Positions 1 to 12,333 of a stretch of DNA of 64,000 nucleotides are shown piece by piece (within the stretch, counting starts at the first letter, position 1; the number at the start of each line of letters is the position of its first letter). The stretch covers positions 23,417,395 through 23,481,394 of the forward strand of contig JACGWO010000004.1 of the NCBI GenBank assembly GCA_034509735.1, given 5' to 3'. The translations under genes were made by a program, and so were the position numbers. Origin of the DNA: Sesamum alatum (lineage: Eukaryota > Streptophyta > Magnoliopsida > Lamiales > Pedaliaceae). The notes under the pieces are model-generated. The model did no database searches. It was not told the origin of the DNA and worked only from the letters and a program-made list of their open reading frames with translations.

Positions 1-1620
1 AAAATAAAGAATTAGTTAGATATATTGTTTGTATTATATAGTTCATCTTCCATAAAAATCATATTAAAATACATAAATTTAAAATTATGTTCCATATTAA
101 AGAAATAAAATATAAAAAAAATAAAAACTTACTTTTAATGAGTTATAGAAAGATATATAAAATGATAATGAAAGAAGAAGAGATGGAAGATAAAAAGAAA
201 AAATATTTAAAATAATTTCAAAATCCCAATATCATTTCATCATTTGGAACGAAAAAGATAAGGAGTAAATTAATTATCATGAATGACAAAATAAAATAAG
301 AACAAATAAACATAAATGACTAAATTCAATTAAATAAGAAATATAGCAAAATTATCACCGACCCTGATAGTAAAAACACTTTCATCGGCTAAAAAAAATC
401 CCAAAAGATGAGAGGTTAATCTTAAAACAAAAGAATGAGTTGAACAAAAATAAACAATAGTTAAAACAATAAATATTTATCATATATTTTTTTAGAAGCC
501 TGAATACATTAATAAAAAAGGTTAGCAAGAGGGAAAAAAACTATAATAATAAAAAACAAAATATGCCAAAATTTAAAATACAAAATATATTGAAATGTAT
601 ACGTAGACAATTATAACCACTAAATTTTAACATAAAAAAATAACAAATGAGCCATGTTAATATGCTATAGCCTTCGAGCAATTCGCAGACCATACTACTC
701 CGGCCCTATTCAATTTTTTGGATTTTTTGATGCAATATAACACTATAAAGTATAAAAAACGGAAGTGTGTCTTATAGTGACTTTTGAAGGATAATATATA
801 AAACTTTATCTTCATAAAAACTCAAGTAATTAATTATTCTGTAGTTCATGTTTTGCATGAAGTGAATAAAAAGTTCAAATGTAATAACTTACTAATATGT
901 AGATTATATTCTTTTTTTTCTTTTTTTTAAGTGAATCACAACATAAGATTTTCTCTCATTTATCAAAAGAATGAGCTAAATTCAAGTTAAATACTAAGAA
1001 ATTACTACAATTCCCTTGCAATATGTTGTTATACTTCGAAAATTTATTAAATTACTGTTAAATTCAGATAGTTCATTCATCAAATTTTCATTTTTAACTA
1101 TTAATTCTTGCCTTATTTTAGGACAATAAAAAAATTGGTATTTTGTATTTATAAATTCTTTTATTTATTATTATTTACTTAAATAATAAGTTTTCTTTTC
1201 ACCATATTTATATATATGTTGCAAAACTTTTACAATCTTAGTAAACTTTGAGGTTTTCATTTATTTAAATATTTTATTTCGTTCGACCAATTACAAAAGT
1301 AAAAAGTGTTTATAAAGAGATATTTATTTTTTGAAAATTCAAAGAGATATTTTTCTCCAAAAAAAATTGCAAGTCAGTTGATTTTGATGATCTCTCATTT
1401 ATAAAATTTAAATATTAAAAATTGATACTTATTTGAATATTCCAAAATATACAAATAAGTATCTCAAAAAATTAATATATTAGTAGTGAGAATTTTAATT
1501 TATTTCATACAATGAACTAAAAAGATTTAATATCTCAAAGTTCAAAAAGAAATTTTATAATAGTTTTACTATGAATAACTAAAAATAGTTAAAAATTTAA
1601 TATTAAAATTTTATTGAATT
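1..1620. other. AT-rich intergenic sequence, no gene seen
   Basis: This stretch is very AT-rich, with long runs of A and T and no open frame that resembles a known family. Parts of its first 150 bases resemble an AT-rich stretch near 46,040-46,150, including a shared 'acttttaatgag' string, so some of it is probably decayed repeat. I see no RNA gene or promoter that I could defend. Confidence 0.6.
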
Positions 1621-1631
1621 AACCTCTATAT

Positions 1632-1895
1632 TTACATCCACCCCCTATACATGTTTTGTAGGTCAACCATGCAAAAATCAGGACATTCAGATTTTATCTT
1701 TCTTAGGCCTATATCCAAAGGTTGGGTAGGAGAAAAGTAATAGTAATTCAGAGAAAATTTCTTCCCCTTACTTCTCTCACACATCTCTACTAACCCATAA
1801 AAATCAAGATAATCTATGTCAATATTTTCAAATATTTTTTTTACTTCCCCTACATAACTTAATTTGGGATTGGATATAAATTTTTCCCCCACCAA
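1632..1895 (-). pseudogene. PB1-like N-terminal domain of a MULE transposase (fragment)
   Basis: The 87-residue minus-strand frame contains the string PKLSYVGEVKKIF, then an acidic 'DIDYLDFYGLVEM' segment and 'PLDIGLRKIKSECPDFCM'. This spacing (P-x-L-x-YVG, an alternating acidic/hydrophobic segment, then a GLR-I-x-x-D/P-D-x-x-M block) is what I know from the PB1-like domain at the start of plant MULE transposases. No transposase core follows. An upstream frame (1,960-2,277, minus) may be leader or another broken exon. The assignment rests on remembered family pattern rather than a search. Confidence 0.5.
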
Positions 1896-2841
1896 AAGTC
1901 AATTGTGTGATATTCAAAACCCTGCAATAAATTAAACAACAAACATACCATGTCCCAGATCATGCAACAACCATAAATAAGACACATAGATGAACAAGGT
2001 ACCACACCAAAGTATGTATAAAAATAGGGGGGAAATGCACAGTATGGGAACATGGGGTAGGGGACCACAAATAATTATTTAATATCCAACTAACAGTATA
2101 ATAAAGTAAAGATGATGGTGGACCTACCTTCATTGCAACCAGCACTGGAGTTCTTTTTCCTTTCAGGTTTTCGAATCCAACGTCTTTGTTTAACATATAC
2201 AAACAAAAAAAAAGGAATCTATCAAATGTGAACGTCCTTTTCATACCAGAAAAATAATAAACAAAGAACCTTAGCAAATGAAGGAATATGCTTTTCGTAC
2301 CTTATATATAATGGTCGATTTTTCACCTTTCAACCTATGCGGTCCAAGATCCAAAAGACGAAACTCTAGCAAAAGAAAGAAACCCATCATATTAGTACAA
2401 AATCTTTCTTTACAGAATCACAAAAAAAGGGAAAAAACTACCAGATCCTACCTTATAGATGTTTGGACTTTGATTTCTCCACTCCAAACCGATGCATAGC
2501 AAGATCCGAACAAACCCTAGCCAAAAGTTATGAAAAAAAATTCAGAACTGAAAAAACAACTTACGAAAGTTCAAGAAAACCCTAATAATTACTTCGTAAA
2601 ACTAGGTTTACCTTTTTTTAATAGTTTAAACGGTGGAAATTGTGTTGATTTTGGGTTAAATCGTAGATCTTCAAAACGGGGGCTAGGGTTTTCGCTCTTT
2701 TTGTCTCTCCAGAAAGAAAAACCAGAGTCTGCAGATTGAGTCAACAGGCGAAGACTCTTTGTATATATGGAGGGGTAATTTTGTCTTTGCACATTCAATT
2801 ATATATTTTATTCCATCAGGTAGGTAGTGTGCTTCATTCTT

Positions 2842-2932
2842 TGTAACACAGGGGGGTATTTTGCTACTTTTTTTAACAGAGGGGGTTTTTTGCTCTTTTT
2901 CCCTAACACAGGGGGTATTTTGCATTTAGCCC
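2842..2932. repeat. MULE terminal repeat with internal 'ACAGGGGG...TTTTGC' reiterations
   Basis: Three successive copies of a roughly 30-base unit are visible: 'aacacaggggggtattttgc', 'aacagagggggttttttgc' and 'aacacagggggtattttgc'. The same three-step arrangement occurs in the right terminal repeat of the element ending at 60,956. The outer end is taken at 'tttagccc'. Confidence 0.6.
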
Positions 2933-3070
2933 GAGTTGTGGCAGAATGAGAAAGAATAAGATCCCTCAGGTTTCCCATTGAAAACAAATAATCTCTTCTT
3001 TAGTCCTTAAAATAAAAAAGAAATTGAGAACTCATGATGAGAAAAGTAATATTAAAAAGACCGAAAAAAT

Positions 3071-3162
3071 AATAGAAATATTTGAAGAAATATGAGCTTC
3101 TAACAGACTTTCACATAATAGAAATGTTTGAAGACATATGAGCTTCTAACAGACTTTCACAC
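3071..3162. repeat. 46-bp direct tandem duplication
   Basis: The unit starting 'aatagaaatatttgaag' is repeated immediately, with a few substitutions, and both copies share 'atatgagcttctaacagac'. There are two copies, at 3,071-3,116 and 3,117-3,162. No coding role is evident. Confidence 0.85.
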
Positions 3163-3790
3163 GAGCTCATCTGTTCGAACTCTGAAAATTGGAGCTCTAT
3201 AAATAAATACAAGCTCTGGCATTATTGTTTATGGATTTAGTGATAAAACAAATACGAAATCTTGCTTAGAACAAAAAAGACATATGAGCTCAAAGATACA
3301 GATCTTGCATTTTGTCCACATGAAGGCCTCATACACTCCCCCAATTCCTCTATGAATACTGATAATGCACACCAAGGAGAAGGCAGAGAATTAAGGGATC
3401 AATCCTCTTTCTCTGTATCAGGATCTCATATTTCATTTCAAAATAGAATGGTGAGAAGAGGAAAACCTATGTTCACTCACTGGAATTTTTCAAGTGTAAA
3501 AAATAGGATTCTTATTCTTATTTTATTGAGAATATTTATTTTTTTTTACCAAAATCAGTTTGTAAACAAATTAAAGTGAGTTTTACTCTTTTTTTCTTTT
3601 TTTTTTCTTTAATGATAAGGGCCTAACGCCAAGGGGCTTGATAGGCTCTATAGAACTAGGCGAGTTCAAGCCTTGTTGGCCTCTAGAGCTTGACAGGGCT
3701 CGGCTTCACTCCTACTTGAGATTATGCTATTTTATCTCTTGTTTTATTGGGAAAAACAATGCGTGATGGATGATGATGACATTATTTTAT

Positions 3791-4215
3791 GGTAAGTTAC
3801 AACCACATCCCCTGAGGTTTAGCATAATTACAAATACTATCTCATTGTTTGAAAATTTTCAAATACCCCCTGAGGTTCGTAATTTTTAACCAAAGGCTTG
3901 AAATTGATCATTTTACCCTTAAATTTTTTTACTAAGATTGTAGAAAAACCAGCCGAGGCAAATGGCATCATTCCTCCCCTGTGTAAAAAATTTAAGAAAC
4001 CTCTCCCTGCGTATCGTAGTCCAAAACAAATTTAAGAATTAAACAAAAATTAATTCAGTGCATAAAGGGCATTTTGATCAGTTCACTCATAAAAATGGAT
4101 GGAAATGGGTTATTTATTTGATTATAAACCTCAGGGGGTATTTATAATTTTTCAAATAACGAAGAAGTATTTGTAATTATGCCAAACCTCAGGAAAGGTA
4201 GCTATAATTTACCCT
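3791..4215. mobile_element. Hairpin MITE (about 425 bp) with ~85-bp terminal inverted repeats
   Basis: The left arm (about 3,791-3,878) and right arm (about 4,128-4,215) are inverted copies. Both contain 'cctgaggtttrgcataatt' followed by 'acaaatac' and 'taccccctgaggtt'. The centre has no coding capacity. The arms have the style of Mutator-derived MITEs, but I could not define a target duplication, so the superfamily is inferred. Confidence 0.6.
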
Positions 4216-5689
4216 TATTTTATACATAATGAGAATCATTAGTGAAATTATTTATGTTACTCAAATGATATCTTATTTTATATGCAAAACTTCCAAATAC
4301 ATTATCAATAAAAAGAATAAGGAAAAATTATATCCAAAACGTATCAAACAACCATCATTTGCATTGTTCGTCCCATGTCAATTTTTTTATATTGAATTTA
4401 TGAACACACTAAATGATGTGTCTGATAGATACTAAAAAGTTGTGTTGGTGTGATATCTTAATTGGATAATTATCCAAAATTGCACTAGATGATTCCTTCA
4501 AATAGTGTTGCATTGTAGTTTTTCTTCTTTTATGGTATTTTGATCCATTTTCATATTAAAACTCTATAGTTTTATGTCTACTCTAATAAAATAACTTTTA
4601 CAGTCCACTACAAAATTATAAAATAAGAAACGTCTATTGCGATGAATATTGCAACGGAACAAAGAAAATTTATTGCACTACAGAATATGTGACGAACATT
4701 ACAACGACAAAACAGAAATCGCAATAAGCCCCATCAGAAAATATTTATAAAGACATGAGTACCCGTCGCGGAAAGTTTTGTAAACAAAACAGAAATATGT
4801 CATGCTACCCCTCGTTTTAGGGAAAAAAACATATATTAGGACGATCTATTGCTTCAGATACATGATACACTTAAATTTTACGTGTTTATGAGTAGGAAAT
4901 AGTTTAAATTCATCATCATTTTGAGTAGATTCATATAGTTTTTTAATGGGCTTGTACCCATAATATCCCCTTTTATGATCACCTCGATGATAAGGGAATA
5001 AGTCGAAGTACAAGGAACCTAATATCTAACCACAATGGTGCCGTAAGTCTAAGGACTAATCTTGCGCTATCACATTATTAAATTCTTAATTCGACATTGT
5101 CACTCCAACAAAGAATTTTCTAGGGAGTCGTTCAGTGGACTTGTTCCAAACAAGCACCCACACACACAAACATTAGTGTCTCTACACTATTGCTCATGAA
5201 ACGAGATTCCCTAAAGGGAGGGTGTCGTGTGAACAAGCTTCCACGTGATCAATGATATCCCTATCCCATCGGTCCTTGACTTGGAATGTTTAAGGCCAAC
5301 TTGGATGCATATTTCATGATCAGCACCGTATGCCCGATAGTTTATTTTCATTTCAGGATACTACTCTTAGGTGTTTGTCCATTTCTAGGCTTGATCAAGG
5401 GTAAATGAGGCTGAAGGTGGGGAAAGACAAAGAACACTAACGAGAAACATCGATAAAACCTTTAGTCAACGATTGTGGGGATACTTGATTCTAGTCGTTC
5501 ATCATCTATCCCTTTTCCCACATTATTTACTTGGTTTCTAGTAGTACAATTAGATTTTGGAACATTTAATCTGTTGAAAAAAGTGTCACACACAATCGTA
5601 GTATCGTTTTCAAATATTAATAAGATTTTTATAAATAGTTTTGAAACCAAAACACAAGTAAGCACGTTGGAACCAAATGATAAATAATC

Positions 5690-6610
5690 AGTTAGATATG
5701 TTGTTTAACGGTAAAATAAAAGGAAACTTACAACGAGAATTGTATCATAACAATTCTCGATCCAATAATTTCACCAAACCGAACACAGATATAATCTGCT
5801 TGCCTTTAAGAAATTATATGTCCCGTTAAGAATGTACACATGGTACTACGCAACTTCTTCCAGGATAAGACGGTTTTCGTTCTAACGGTATGCACGTTTA
5901 CTGTAGAACACACCTCGAAACAACATTCAGTAGCCTTACGAAACAAAAGCTCAAAAGCTTGGATTTTTAGGAGAACCACTCAGATTTTCTAGAGAGAAAA
6001 CCGAGAGTGAGAGAGAGGATATTTCAAGCTCGGATTTGAGGTTGCAAGTGTCAGATGTGTGTTTTTTTGAAGTGAGCAAAGACCAGCCTTTTATAGGCTT
6101 CAATATCAGTAGCAATTAGGCTACACTGATTGCGGCATTAACTTGAAATAAACCTGGCACTAAGAGGCCATAAAACTAATTAAATCTGGCATTAAAACTG
6201 AGTTTAAAACCGCATTAAAACCAGGGAAAAAATGGGCAGATTTTGTTTGAAAATCGGCAGTTTTGGGCAGCATATTTCAGGTATTAGAATCCGAGTTTTA
6301 AATGCATTAAATGCGGTTTTGAATTTGAAAAACAGTTTCTGTTTTATAAACTATTTTAATCCAGATAAAATTTCAAATATTTTTGCTACAAATAGATAGA
6401 TGCTGAGACTGAGACATTCACCCTAACGCCCGCGCCCGGAGCCGGAGCCGGGTCGAGTCTGGACGGGTGGGTGGCATACCCATGTTCACTCAAGTCTCCA
6501 TAACACTTCAAACACAAATTGAACATTGAACTTAATATAAGACGTTCAAGTTATCCATGAACTTCCAATGTGGGACAACTTTGAGAGTAAAAACATTCAC
6601 CCTCACATAC
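5690..6610 (-). mobile_element. Probable solo LTR (minus orientation) inside the CACTA relic
   Basis: On the minus strand there is a clear core promoter, 'cctataaaagg' (plus 6,087-6,097), followed by a pyrimidine-rich leader with CTCTCTCTCACTCTC-like sequence. A GC-rich patch with repeated 'ggagcc' lies at about 6,435-6,455, and 'cattcaccct' recurs at about 6,415 and 6,593. No coding region adjoins. The layout fits an LTR, but I could not fix the TG/CA ends or a target duplication. Confidence 0.4.
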
Positions 6611-8612
6611 ACCTTATATCCTTATCAAAGCTCCACATTTTCCCATCATATTCCTATGTGGACAAGTGTAATTCCTCTATTTCTCTCACCATCTAATCTA
6701 TGAATTTAATATGTAATTGAATCCATATTTTAGAACATTTTTGTTGTTACAAATGAACACTTAAATGTCAATTACAACATAATCGATATAGATCCAGTTT
6801 AACTAATTGAAGTTGCAATAATCTGATAATCACAATAGTTTCTGTAGGACCGACATCTATAGTGCTACATGATAGGCTGTGCGCTTGCAATTTTAGCATA
6901 TCAATTTACTATTTGCAAACGACAAAACTTTGAAGCGGACATTGGTCGAACATCCTGTCACAAAGGCAGAATAATGTTGTTTTGTTTCTGTGACATCATA
7001 TGTTGGGGCAATATTACAACGAACTGTTCTAATGTTGGGATGAAGAATGCCATCCAATCATTGCCGCGGACTTGCAACTCAATTTTTATACGAATTCGAC
7101 TGTCGCAAAGCCTCCATCACAAAATTGTGACGCCTTTGCAATGAGGTTGCCAGGTGATGCTTCAATTTCAAATTTACTTTTAAAAAAATCGACAAAATTT
7201 TGTGACTGAATTGAGACATATATATGTTTCCATATTTGCGATATATTTACGATGGATTTGCTATTTCATTGTTTTATTTAATTTAATTTCAAAATATAGT
7301 AATAAAATATTTAAAGTAATGCAACAAATAGGAAATTTAATATGTGAAAAAAATCAAATTGAATATTAATTAATGTAAATAACAATGTGTTATTGTAGAT
7401 CTTTTAGTTTACAACAAAAAGAAAAAAAAGCGATCCTAATCTTAGTTTGTTGTGTTTGGGGTTGGGTCAGTTAGTGGACAGCTGGAAGGTCAATATTGGC
7501 GCATTTGACCTAAAATAATGTTTTGTCTAAGCTCTTCGCAAAAAAAAAAAAAAAAAAAAAAAGAAAGAAAGAAACTTTGAGGTAGGACTAAATGTCGTTT
7601 CAATGTAAAACGTCATTTGAAGATATTGAAATGTTTGTTATTTATGTATTTTCATAGGAATTTTTATACTAATTTAGTTTTAAGAAATCCTATTCTATAA
7701 TCATCACAAACAAAACTCACCAATCGACAATAGTCATCCAACATTTACGAATTCAACAAATCAAAAAATGCATAGTTGTCGACACCCCACACGATACTAT
7801 TACACAATCCAACCATCACATAAACGACGTTTCAACATAAAAATTGTGATATCAATTTACCTAATTTCAATGTAGGTGGTCTAAATTGTACTAAGTTGAA
7901 CCTAAAAACAATTTCTAGGTTCATTCTGACTAGTGTATGTCTTTTATCCAACTAACATTGTGTTTAGTGAAGCGGAAGTGATATGAGTTAGGAAACCCAT
8001 ATCTAGTTATTTTTATTTATTTGATAAATTTATAATTTAAACAATCGTGAGTTTTTTTTAGTACTGTTGGAATAGTTCTGATTAAGTAAACACAATTTTT
8101 AAACTAATTGAACAATCAGGAATTAATTCTTCTTTAGTCTTAAAATTGATATTGAAACACAAGAGATATGAGCTGGGAAACTCATATCAAACTATTTTTG
8201 GTGTAATTAAGATTTGTTTACTAAAATTGGAAATAGAGTTAATGCTTAAGAATTTCAAATGATAGTATATTTTTTTTCCCTAAAATAGTTTATTGTTTCC
8301 TAGACAGTACAAAAAAAATGGCTATTGTCACAGGATTTTGCGACAGAAAACTATAGAATTCTGACATGACAGCATTTTTTGCAATGGGCGAAACACCAGT
8401 CAAGATGGAGCAAATCAGATAACATTTGCGAAGGGAACACAGGAACCGTTGTAAAGTTTGTGACGGTTGTACACCACCAGTTGCATGTATCATCACTGTG
8501 AATGATCATACTTGAAGTAAACTGTGAAGGTGTTTTGAAAATGTTTGCGACGGAAAGACGGCTATTATATATATAGACTGTTTTGTGATGGCCATTGTAA
8601 TGGTGAACCTTG

Positions 8613-9045
8613 ACAATGTCCCTCATTTTATGTGATAGTTTAGTGATGAAATTTTGCGATGGGATTATCGTGAATCATCACAAATTTGGGATGGTATTTG
8701 CAGAGGTTCTTCTAGACTTACGATTCAATTGTAAAAATATTTGTGATACATTTTGCGGCGAGAACAATATAGGAACCCTTTACGGGATTTCTATCCATAA
8801 AACTTTTGCTAACTGTCCATAAAAATGTCCCTCATTTTATGTGATGGTTTAGGGATGAAATTTTGCGATGGGATTATCGTGAATCATCACAAATTTGGGA
8901 CGGTATTTGCAGAGGTTCTTTTAGACTTACGATTCAATTGTAAAAATATTTGTGATACATTTTGCGACGAGAGCAATACAGTTCTAATAGGCCTTTAATT
9001 TTTTCTAGAACTCGCGACGGGATTTCTCTCCATAAAACTGTTGCT
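8613..9045. repeat. ~209-bp tandem duplication in CACTA subterminal sequence
   Basis: The block starting 'atgtccctcattttatgtga' at about 8,616 recurs at about 8,825. It continues with near identity through 'gcgatgggattatcgtgaat', 'cagaggttctt' and 'acgattcaattg', to the 'gcgacgag/gcggcgag' motif. The copies differ at only a few sites. The motif style matches CACTA subterminal repeats, which bind the TNPA-type protein in known elements. Confidence 0.8.
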
Positions 9046-9264
9046 AAGTTTTGTAAATATTTTTTTACAAAAGTAAATTTTAAATTTTCTTTAGTAGTTT
9101 ATAATTAAATTATATTTTTAAATATCATTTAAAAGCTGAAAAGGAATGCAATTAAAATAAAGACGAATGCATAAATTTTTTTAAAAAATGTATTAATAAT
9201 GCAAAAATGGTATAAAATTCAGCACAATTTTGTTTTAAAATTGAAAAATACAAAAAGAAAATCT

Positions 9265-10300
9265 CTAGTGTAATATATCGTCCTCCTGATCTTCATTAGC
9301 CGAGTGTGAAACATCATCTTCTCTAGGTTGGTGGCCCCGAGCAGTGTCGTTAGTTGTGCTGGGATCGTCAGTTGGTAGGGTGTTGTCGGATGGAGACTTG
9401 GGCGGCCCTGAAACTAGTGGGATGGCCAAATTGCTCATCATGTGAAGCATCATCCCCTCCATCGGCTATATCTATAGCTTCAGGTCAACGATCTCGAAGT
9501 CTAGTGCTAGTGCTGATGGAATTGTCCTCTACGATGGTCCCGTCTGCTAGGTTTGGGCTTCTGAGCCCATCCTAAGATCGAACCCTTGTTCCGGTACCCA
9601 ACTGCATTAAACCATAGTTGGTCCACCATCTGATGGATTGAGACTATTGAAGATGCAACCTCAGGCCCAACATCTAGTACCCAAGCAGCTTGGTCCTTCA
9701 TAAGCTTTTGGAACAACTCTTGAAATTAGAAAAAAAAACAAAGTAAAGCAAAAATTTAATTAAATAAATAAATAAATAGCAGGCGTACTTACCACCACTT
9801 GCCAACCCTCATGCTGCTTGAATCGCTGTCCGTTTTATTTTTGCAGTAGTTAAAGAAGACTCCATCTGCTTGGGAGGCCTGCGGAGCTTGAACTCATGTG
9901 GAAAAATTAAAATTCGTTAACCTTGAAAATAATTACACACTATCTATTTGAACTTAGTTAAAATTTTACTTACCAGCTTTTTTTCATGCATCCCAACAGC
10001 AGACAACCCTCGGCGGTACACAGTCGTTGTCGCTTCTACGTTGACCACCTTGTCGCCCTTATTTTTTGCTGAATCCTCCTTGAGGTTGGGAAAGGCCTAG
10101 AACTCGAGAAACTATAGTCAGATCTCCTCAGCCAACCACAAAGACTGCCTCATCGAACACCTAGTGATGGTGAACGAAGGGTGCATATGCTTTGTTGCCT
10201 CTTTAGTTGAAAACCTTTCGCATCTCATTGTACGTGCAGTCCCACCGATAGTTGAGCTGAAGAATGGGAGCATTCAACTATGTTAGTAGTGAATAATTGA
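9265..10300 (-). pseudogene. CACTA second protein, Transposase_24 (PF03004)-like, broken
   Basis: The best part is the minus-strand frame at 9,507-9,716, with 'LFQKLMKDQAAWVLDVGPEV' and then 'AVGYRNKGSILGW'. This corresponds to the family pattern of a helical segment ending in a 'G-x-x-x-KG-x-[IL]-x-G' signature. Upstream, a segment ending in Ser/Gly-Gly is separated from it by a probable intron of about 75 bases (GTAAGT near 9,796, pyrimidine tract and AG near 9,722). In CACTA elements this protein lies downstream of TNP2, as it does here. Stops and missing blocks make it non-functional. The N-terminal third (9,900-10,300) is too degraded to assign firmly. Confidence 0.5.
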
Positions 10301-10529
10301 TTATACTAATGTTTATTTTAAAAAAATAGGAAATTTTCTGGAGTTGTTAGAACCAAATCCTGCAGCTCCGATGGGACCATCTTGCTTTTGGCTATGGCTG
10401 GGGCCAGTGTCTTTGCAGCATACTCCCGATCTTACTGTAAGAGTCTCGGTCTGACCTGTAGAAACAATTCATGAGATTAATATCCAAGAAAAGTAGAGAA
10501 AACTAGAAGGAAGAGTTTTAAAGAGATTT

Positions 10530-11534
10530 GATTACCTGGCCTCCGTTAGGCTGATGAATTTGCGCTTGGCTAGTAGGCCATTCACTATCCACATCAACAA
10601 CGCACTAATCATGAACACCTAGTTCCTGGTGTGGTCGTGCGTTCATGCACCCACAAGACACAATTACAATAGCTCCTTGATCCATATCCACATGTACATA
10701 TCGATCAAACGTTTCGGATTAGATGAGCCAAGGATCACCAGAGTTAGGAACGTGTATTAAGACTTCATACACATCTCAGGTAGGAGATTATACGGTCTCA
10801 GGATAATCGGACAACATGAGTATGTCCGACCATACTGCCCGTACGTGGAAAACCTATCGATACATAGACCCAATCCAACATTACGAGGCTCTAATCGGAA
10901 ATCTGGGTACTTCCCGTCAAAATGCCGCCATGCCTCGGCATCAAAAGGATTACATATCGAGTTCTCATCCATCTAATGGTTGGCATGCTATGTCATGTGC
11001 TCAACGATCGCTGGTGAAGTATACGACCTCTGCGGTCGGGGAGTCAGTAGCAAGTACCTAAGCGTGGGATATGTGGACTTCTTGCATCGAGAATTTTGGG
11101 CCCTGGTCGATTTGTACCTCAGGTCATTGCAAAACTTGTAGTACTCTAGCTCACTATCGTCCTTCCAATATAGCATATAACCATTTTTGCAAGTATCAAT
11201 CTTCTCGATCGGTAAACCCCATTCTCTTATCATCTTCGTCGTGTTGTCGTAATCAGAGAAAATGGTGTGATCACGGGGTAATAGATCACTACCCCACTAG
11301 GCACTTGATCACTACCCCACTGGGTAGTGATCTATTACCCCGTGATCACACCATTTCCTATTATTATGAGGGCCTGAGCTACTATCTTACTAATGCAAGT
11401 CAGGCCGAGCACATAAACCGCAACCTTGGCGTACGATAAAAAAATATTTCCGCAGCTACATAAAAAATCATCATCCGAGCACATTTCCTGATAGGTTTTT
11501 CTCATACACCAACCTCCTCAATTGTCTTGACATG
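10530..11534 (-). pseudogene. TNP2-type CACTA transposase (Transposase_21, PF02992), broken
   Basis: Read on the minus strand, several hallmark blocks appear in the expected order. They are 'MIREWGLPIEKIDTCKNGYM' then 'LYWKDDSELE' with 'KFCNDLRYK' (11,233-11,100), a degraded 'HMTWH'-type junction, and 'EAWRHFDGKYPDFRLEPRNV' then 'GLGLCIDRFSTYGQYG' (10,930-10,830). 'PYNLLPEMCMKS' (about 10,775) and 'LTLVILGSSNPK..IDMY' (10,690-10,740) follow. The N terminus is interrupted by a 35-bp inverted duplication at 11,260-11,356, and several stops are present. The protein would cut and join element ends. This copy is clearly dead. Confidence 0.8.
11260..11356. repeat. Perfect 35-bp inverted duplication with 27-bp spacer
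   Basis: Arms at 11,260-11,294 and 11,322-11,356 are exact reverse complements. The right arm is in frame with the TNP2 relic, so the left arm looks like an inverted copy added upstream of it. The spacer contains a third partial copy ('tgatcactacccc'). Confidence 0.95.
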
Positions 11535-11756
11535 ATCACTGCATACATATATAAACAATACATTAACATAAGAACATATTTTGAGCTATAAATTAATTAA
11601 ATATTTAATAATAATTAACATTTAAATGCATATATAACAAAAAATGATTAAACTACACTATTCAAAAAAGGGTTCCAATTGCAACCTGGTTAATCACGAT
11701 TCACCTCCTCCAAACTCAAGTAAAGGAATACAAATGAGATGGAAGCTATATATTTA

Positions 11757-12333
11757 TATATATATATATATATATAGAAAATTGTGACAGGCTTTGTGAC
11801 AAATTTGAGGCGGACAAATGTAGGCATTGAGAAACAGTCGCTACTACAATAGTCGGACAGCCTTCATGAAAATATTTCGACATTTTGAACTAACCGTTGA
11901 GAAATACCCAATAGATTTTTTACATGCATTTGAATTTGTGATAGAAGTAACAAGAAGTCGCAAATGTGTTCATCTCTTACGACGGGATTACCAACGGGTT
12001 TTAGACGGTTGGAAGAAAAGTTCGAATCTTGTGGAAAAGTGTTCCACACGTCACAATACTGTCCCAAAATTGGAACTACAACTTTTGATCATAAAAATCG
12101 TTGGAATTTATGGACAACACAAAAAGTGCGACGGGTTTTCCGACTGTCAACTACAAAGGCTGACTTTGCAACTATTTTTGTGACGATGTTTCCATCGAAA
12201 ATGTTGGTTACTTTTTTCTGACAAATTTTCAGACCACATGGCGTCATTCGTCTCAAGACTATTTAAAACTAATTGGGAAGGAATGCCGCCGTTGCAATAC
12301 GCCCGCCGCAATAAAATAATTTTTTTTATAGTG
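11757..12333. repeat. CACTA subterminal repeat block after an (AT)n tract
   Basis: A short (TA)n tract (about 11,757-11,776) is followed by a block with repeated short motifs such as 'gcgacggg', 'gtcgcaaat', 'gacggttgg', 'gtgcgacggg' and 'tgtgacgatg'. These occur in both orientations and end in 'gccgcaataaaataa', a T run and 'tatagtg'. The density of GACG/CGTC motifs is typical of CACTA subterminal regions. Frames here are chance readings. Confidence 0.55.

Larger units (their letters stand above)
1632..2940 (-). mobile_element. Truncated Mutator-like element (MULE), 5' part only
   Basis: Read on the minus strand, this segment begins with a terminal-repeat sequence at 2,842-2,932, continues through a leader of about 900 bases, and ends in a degraded frame with a PB1-like domain. 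That domain sits at the N terminus of many plant MULE (MURA-type) transposases. The MULE catalytic domain, the SWIM zinc finger and the opposite terminal repeat are all absent to the left of 1,632, so the element is cut off. The leader holds a typical plant 'aaaccctag' string near 2,683-2,692. The terminal repeat resembles that of the complete MULE at 59,481-60,956, which links the two. Confidence 0.55.

Noticed and set aside
3071..3162. CRISPR-like direct repeats
   Set aside because: Only two adjacent copies with no unique spacers, in a plant genome. It is a plain tandem duplication.
3262..3579. 105-residue plus-strand frame starting MLRTKKTYELKDTDLAFC
   Set aside because: It has mixed composition and ends in a hydrophobic AT-driven tail. 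I recognise no family and see no promoter, splice or neighbour context. It may be a fragment of a coding exon but cannot be supported.
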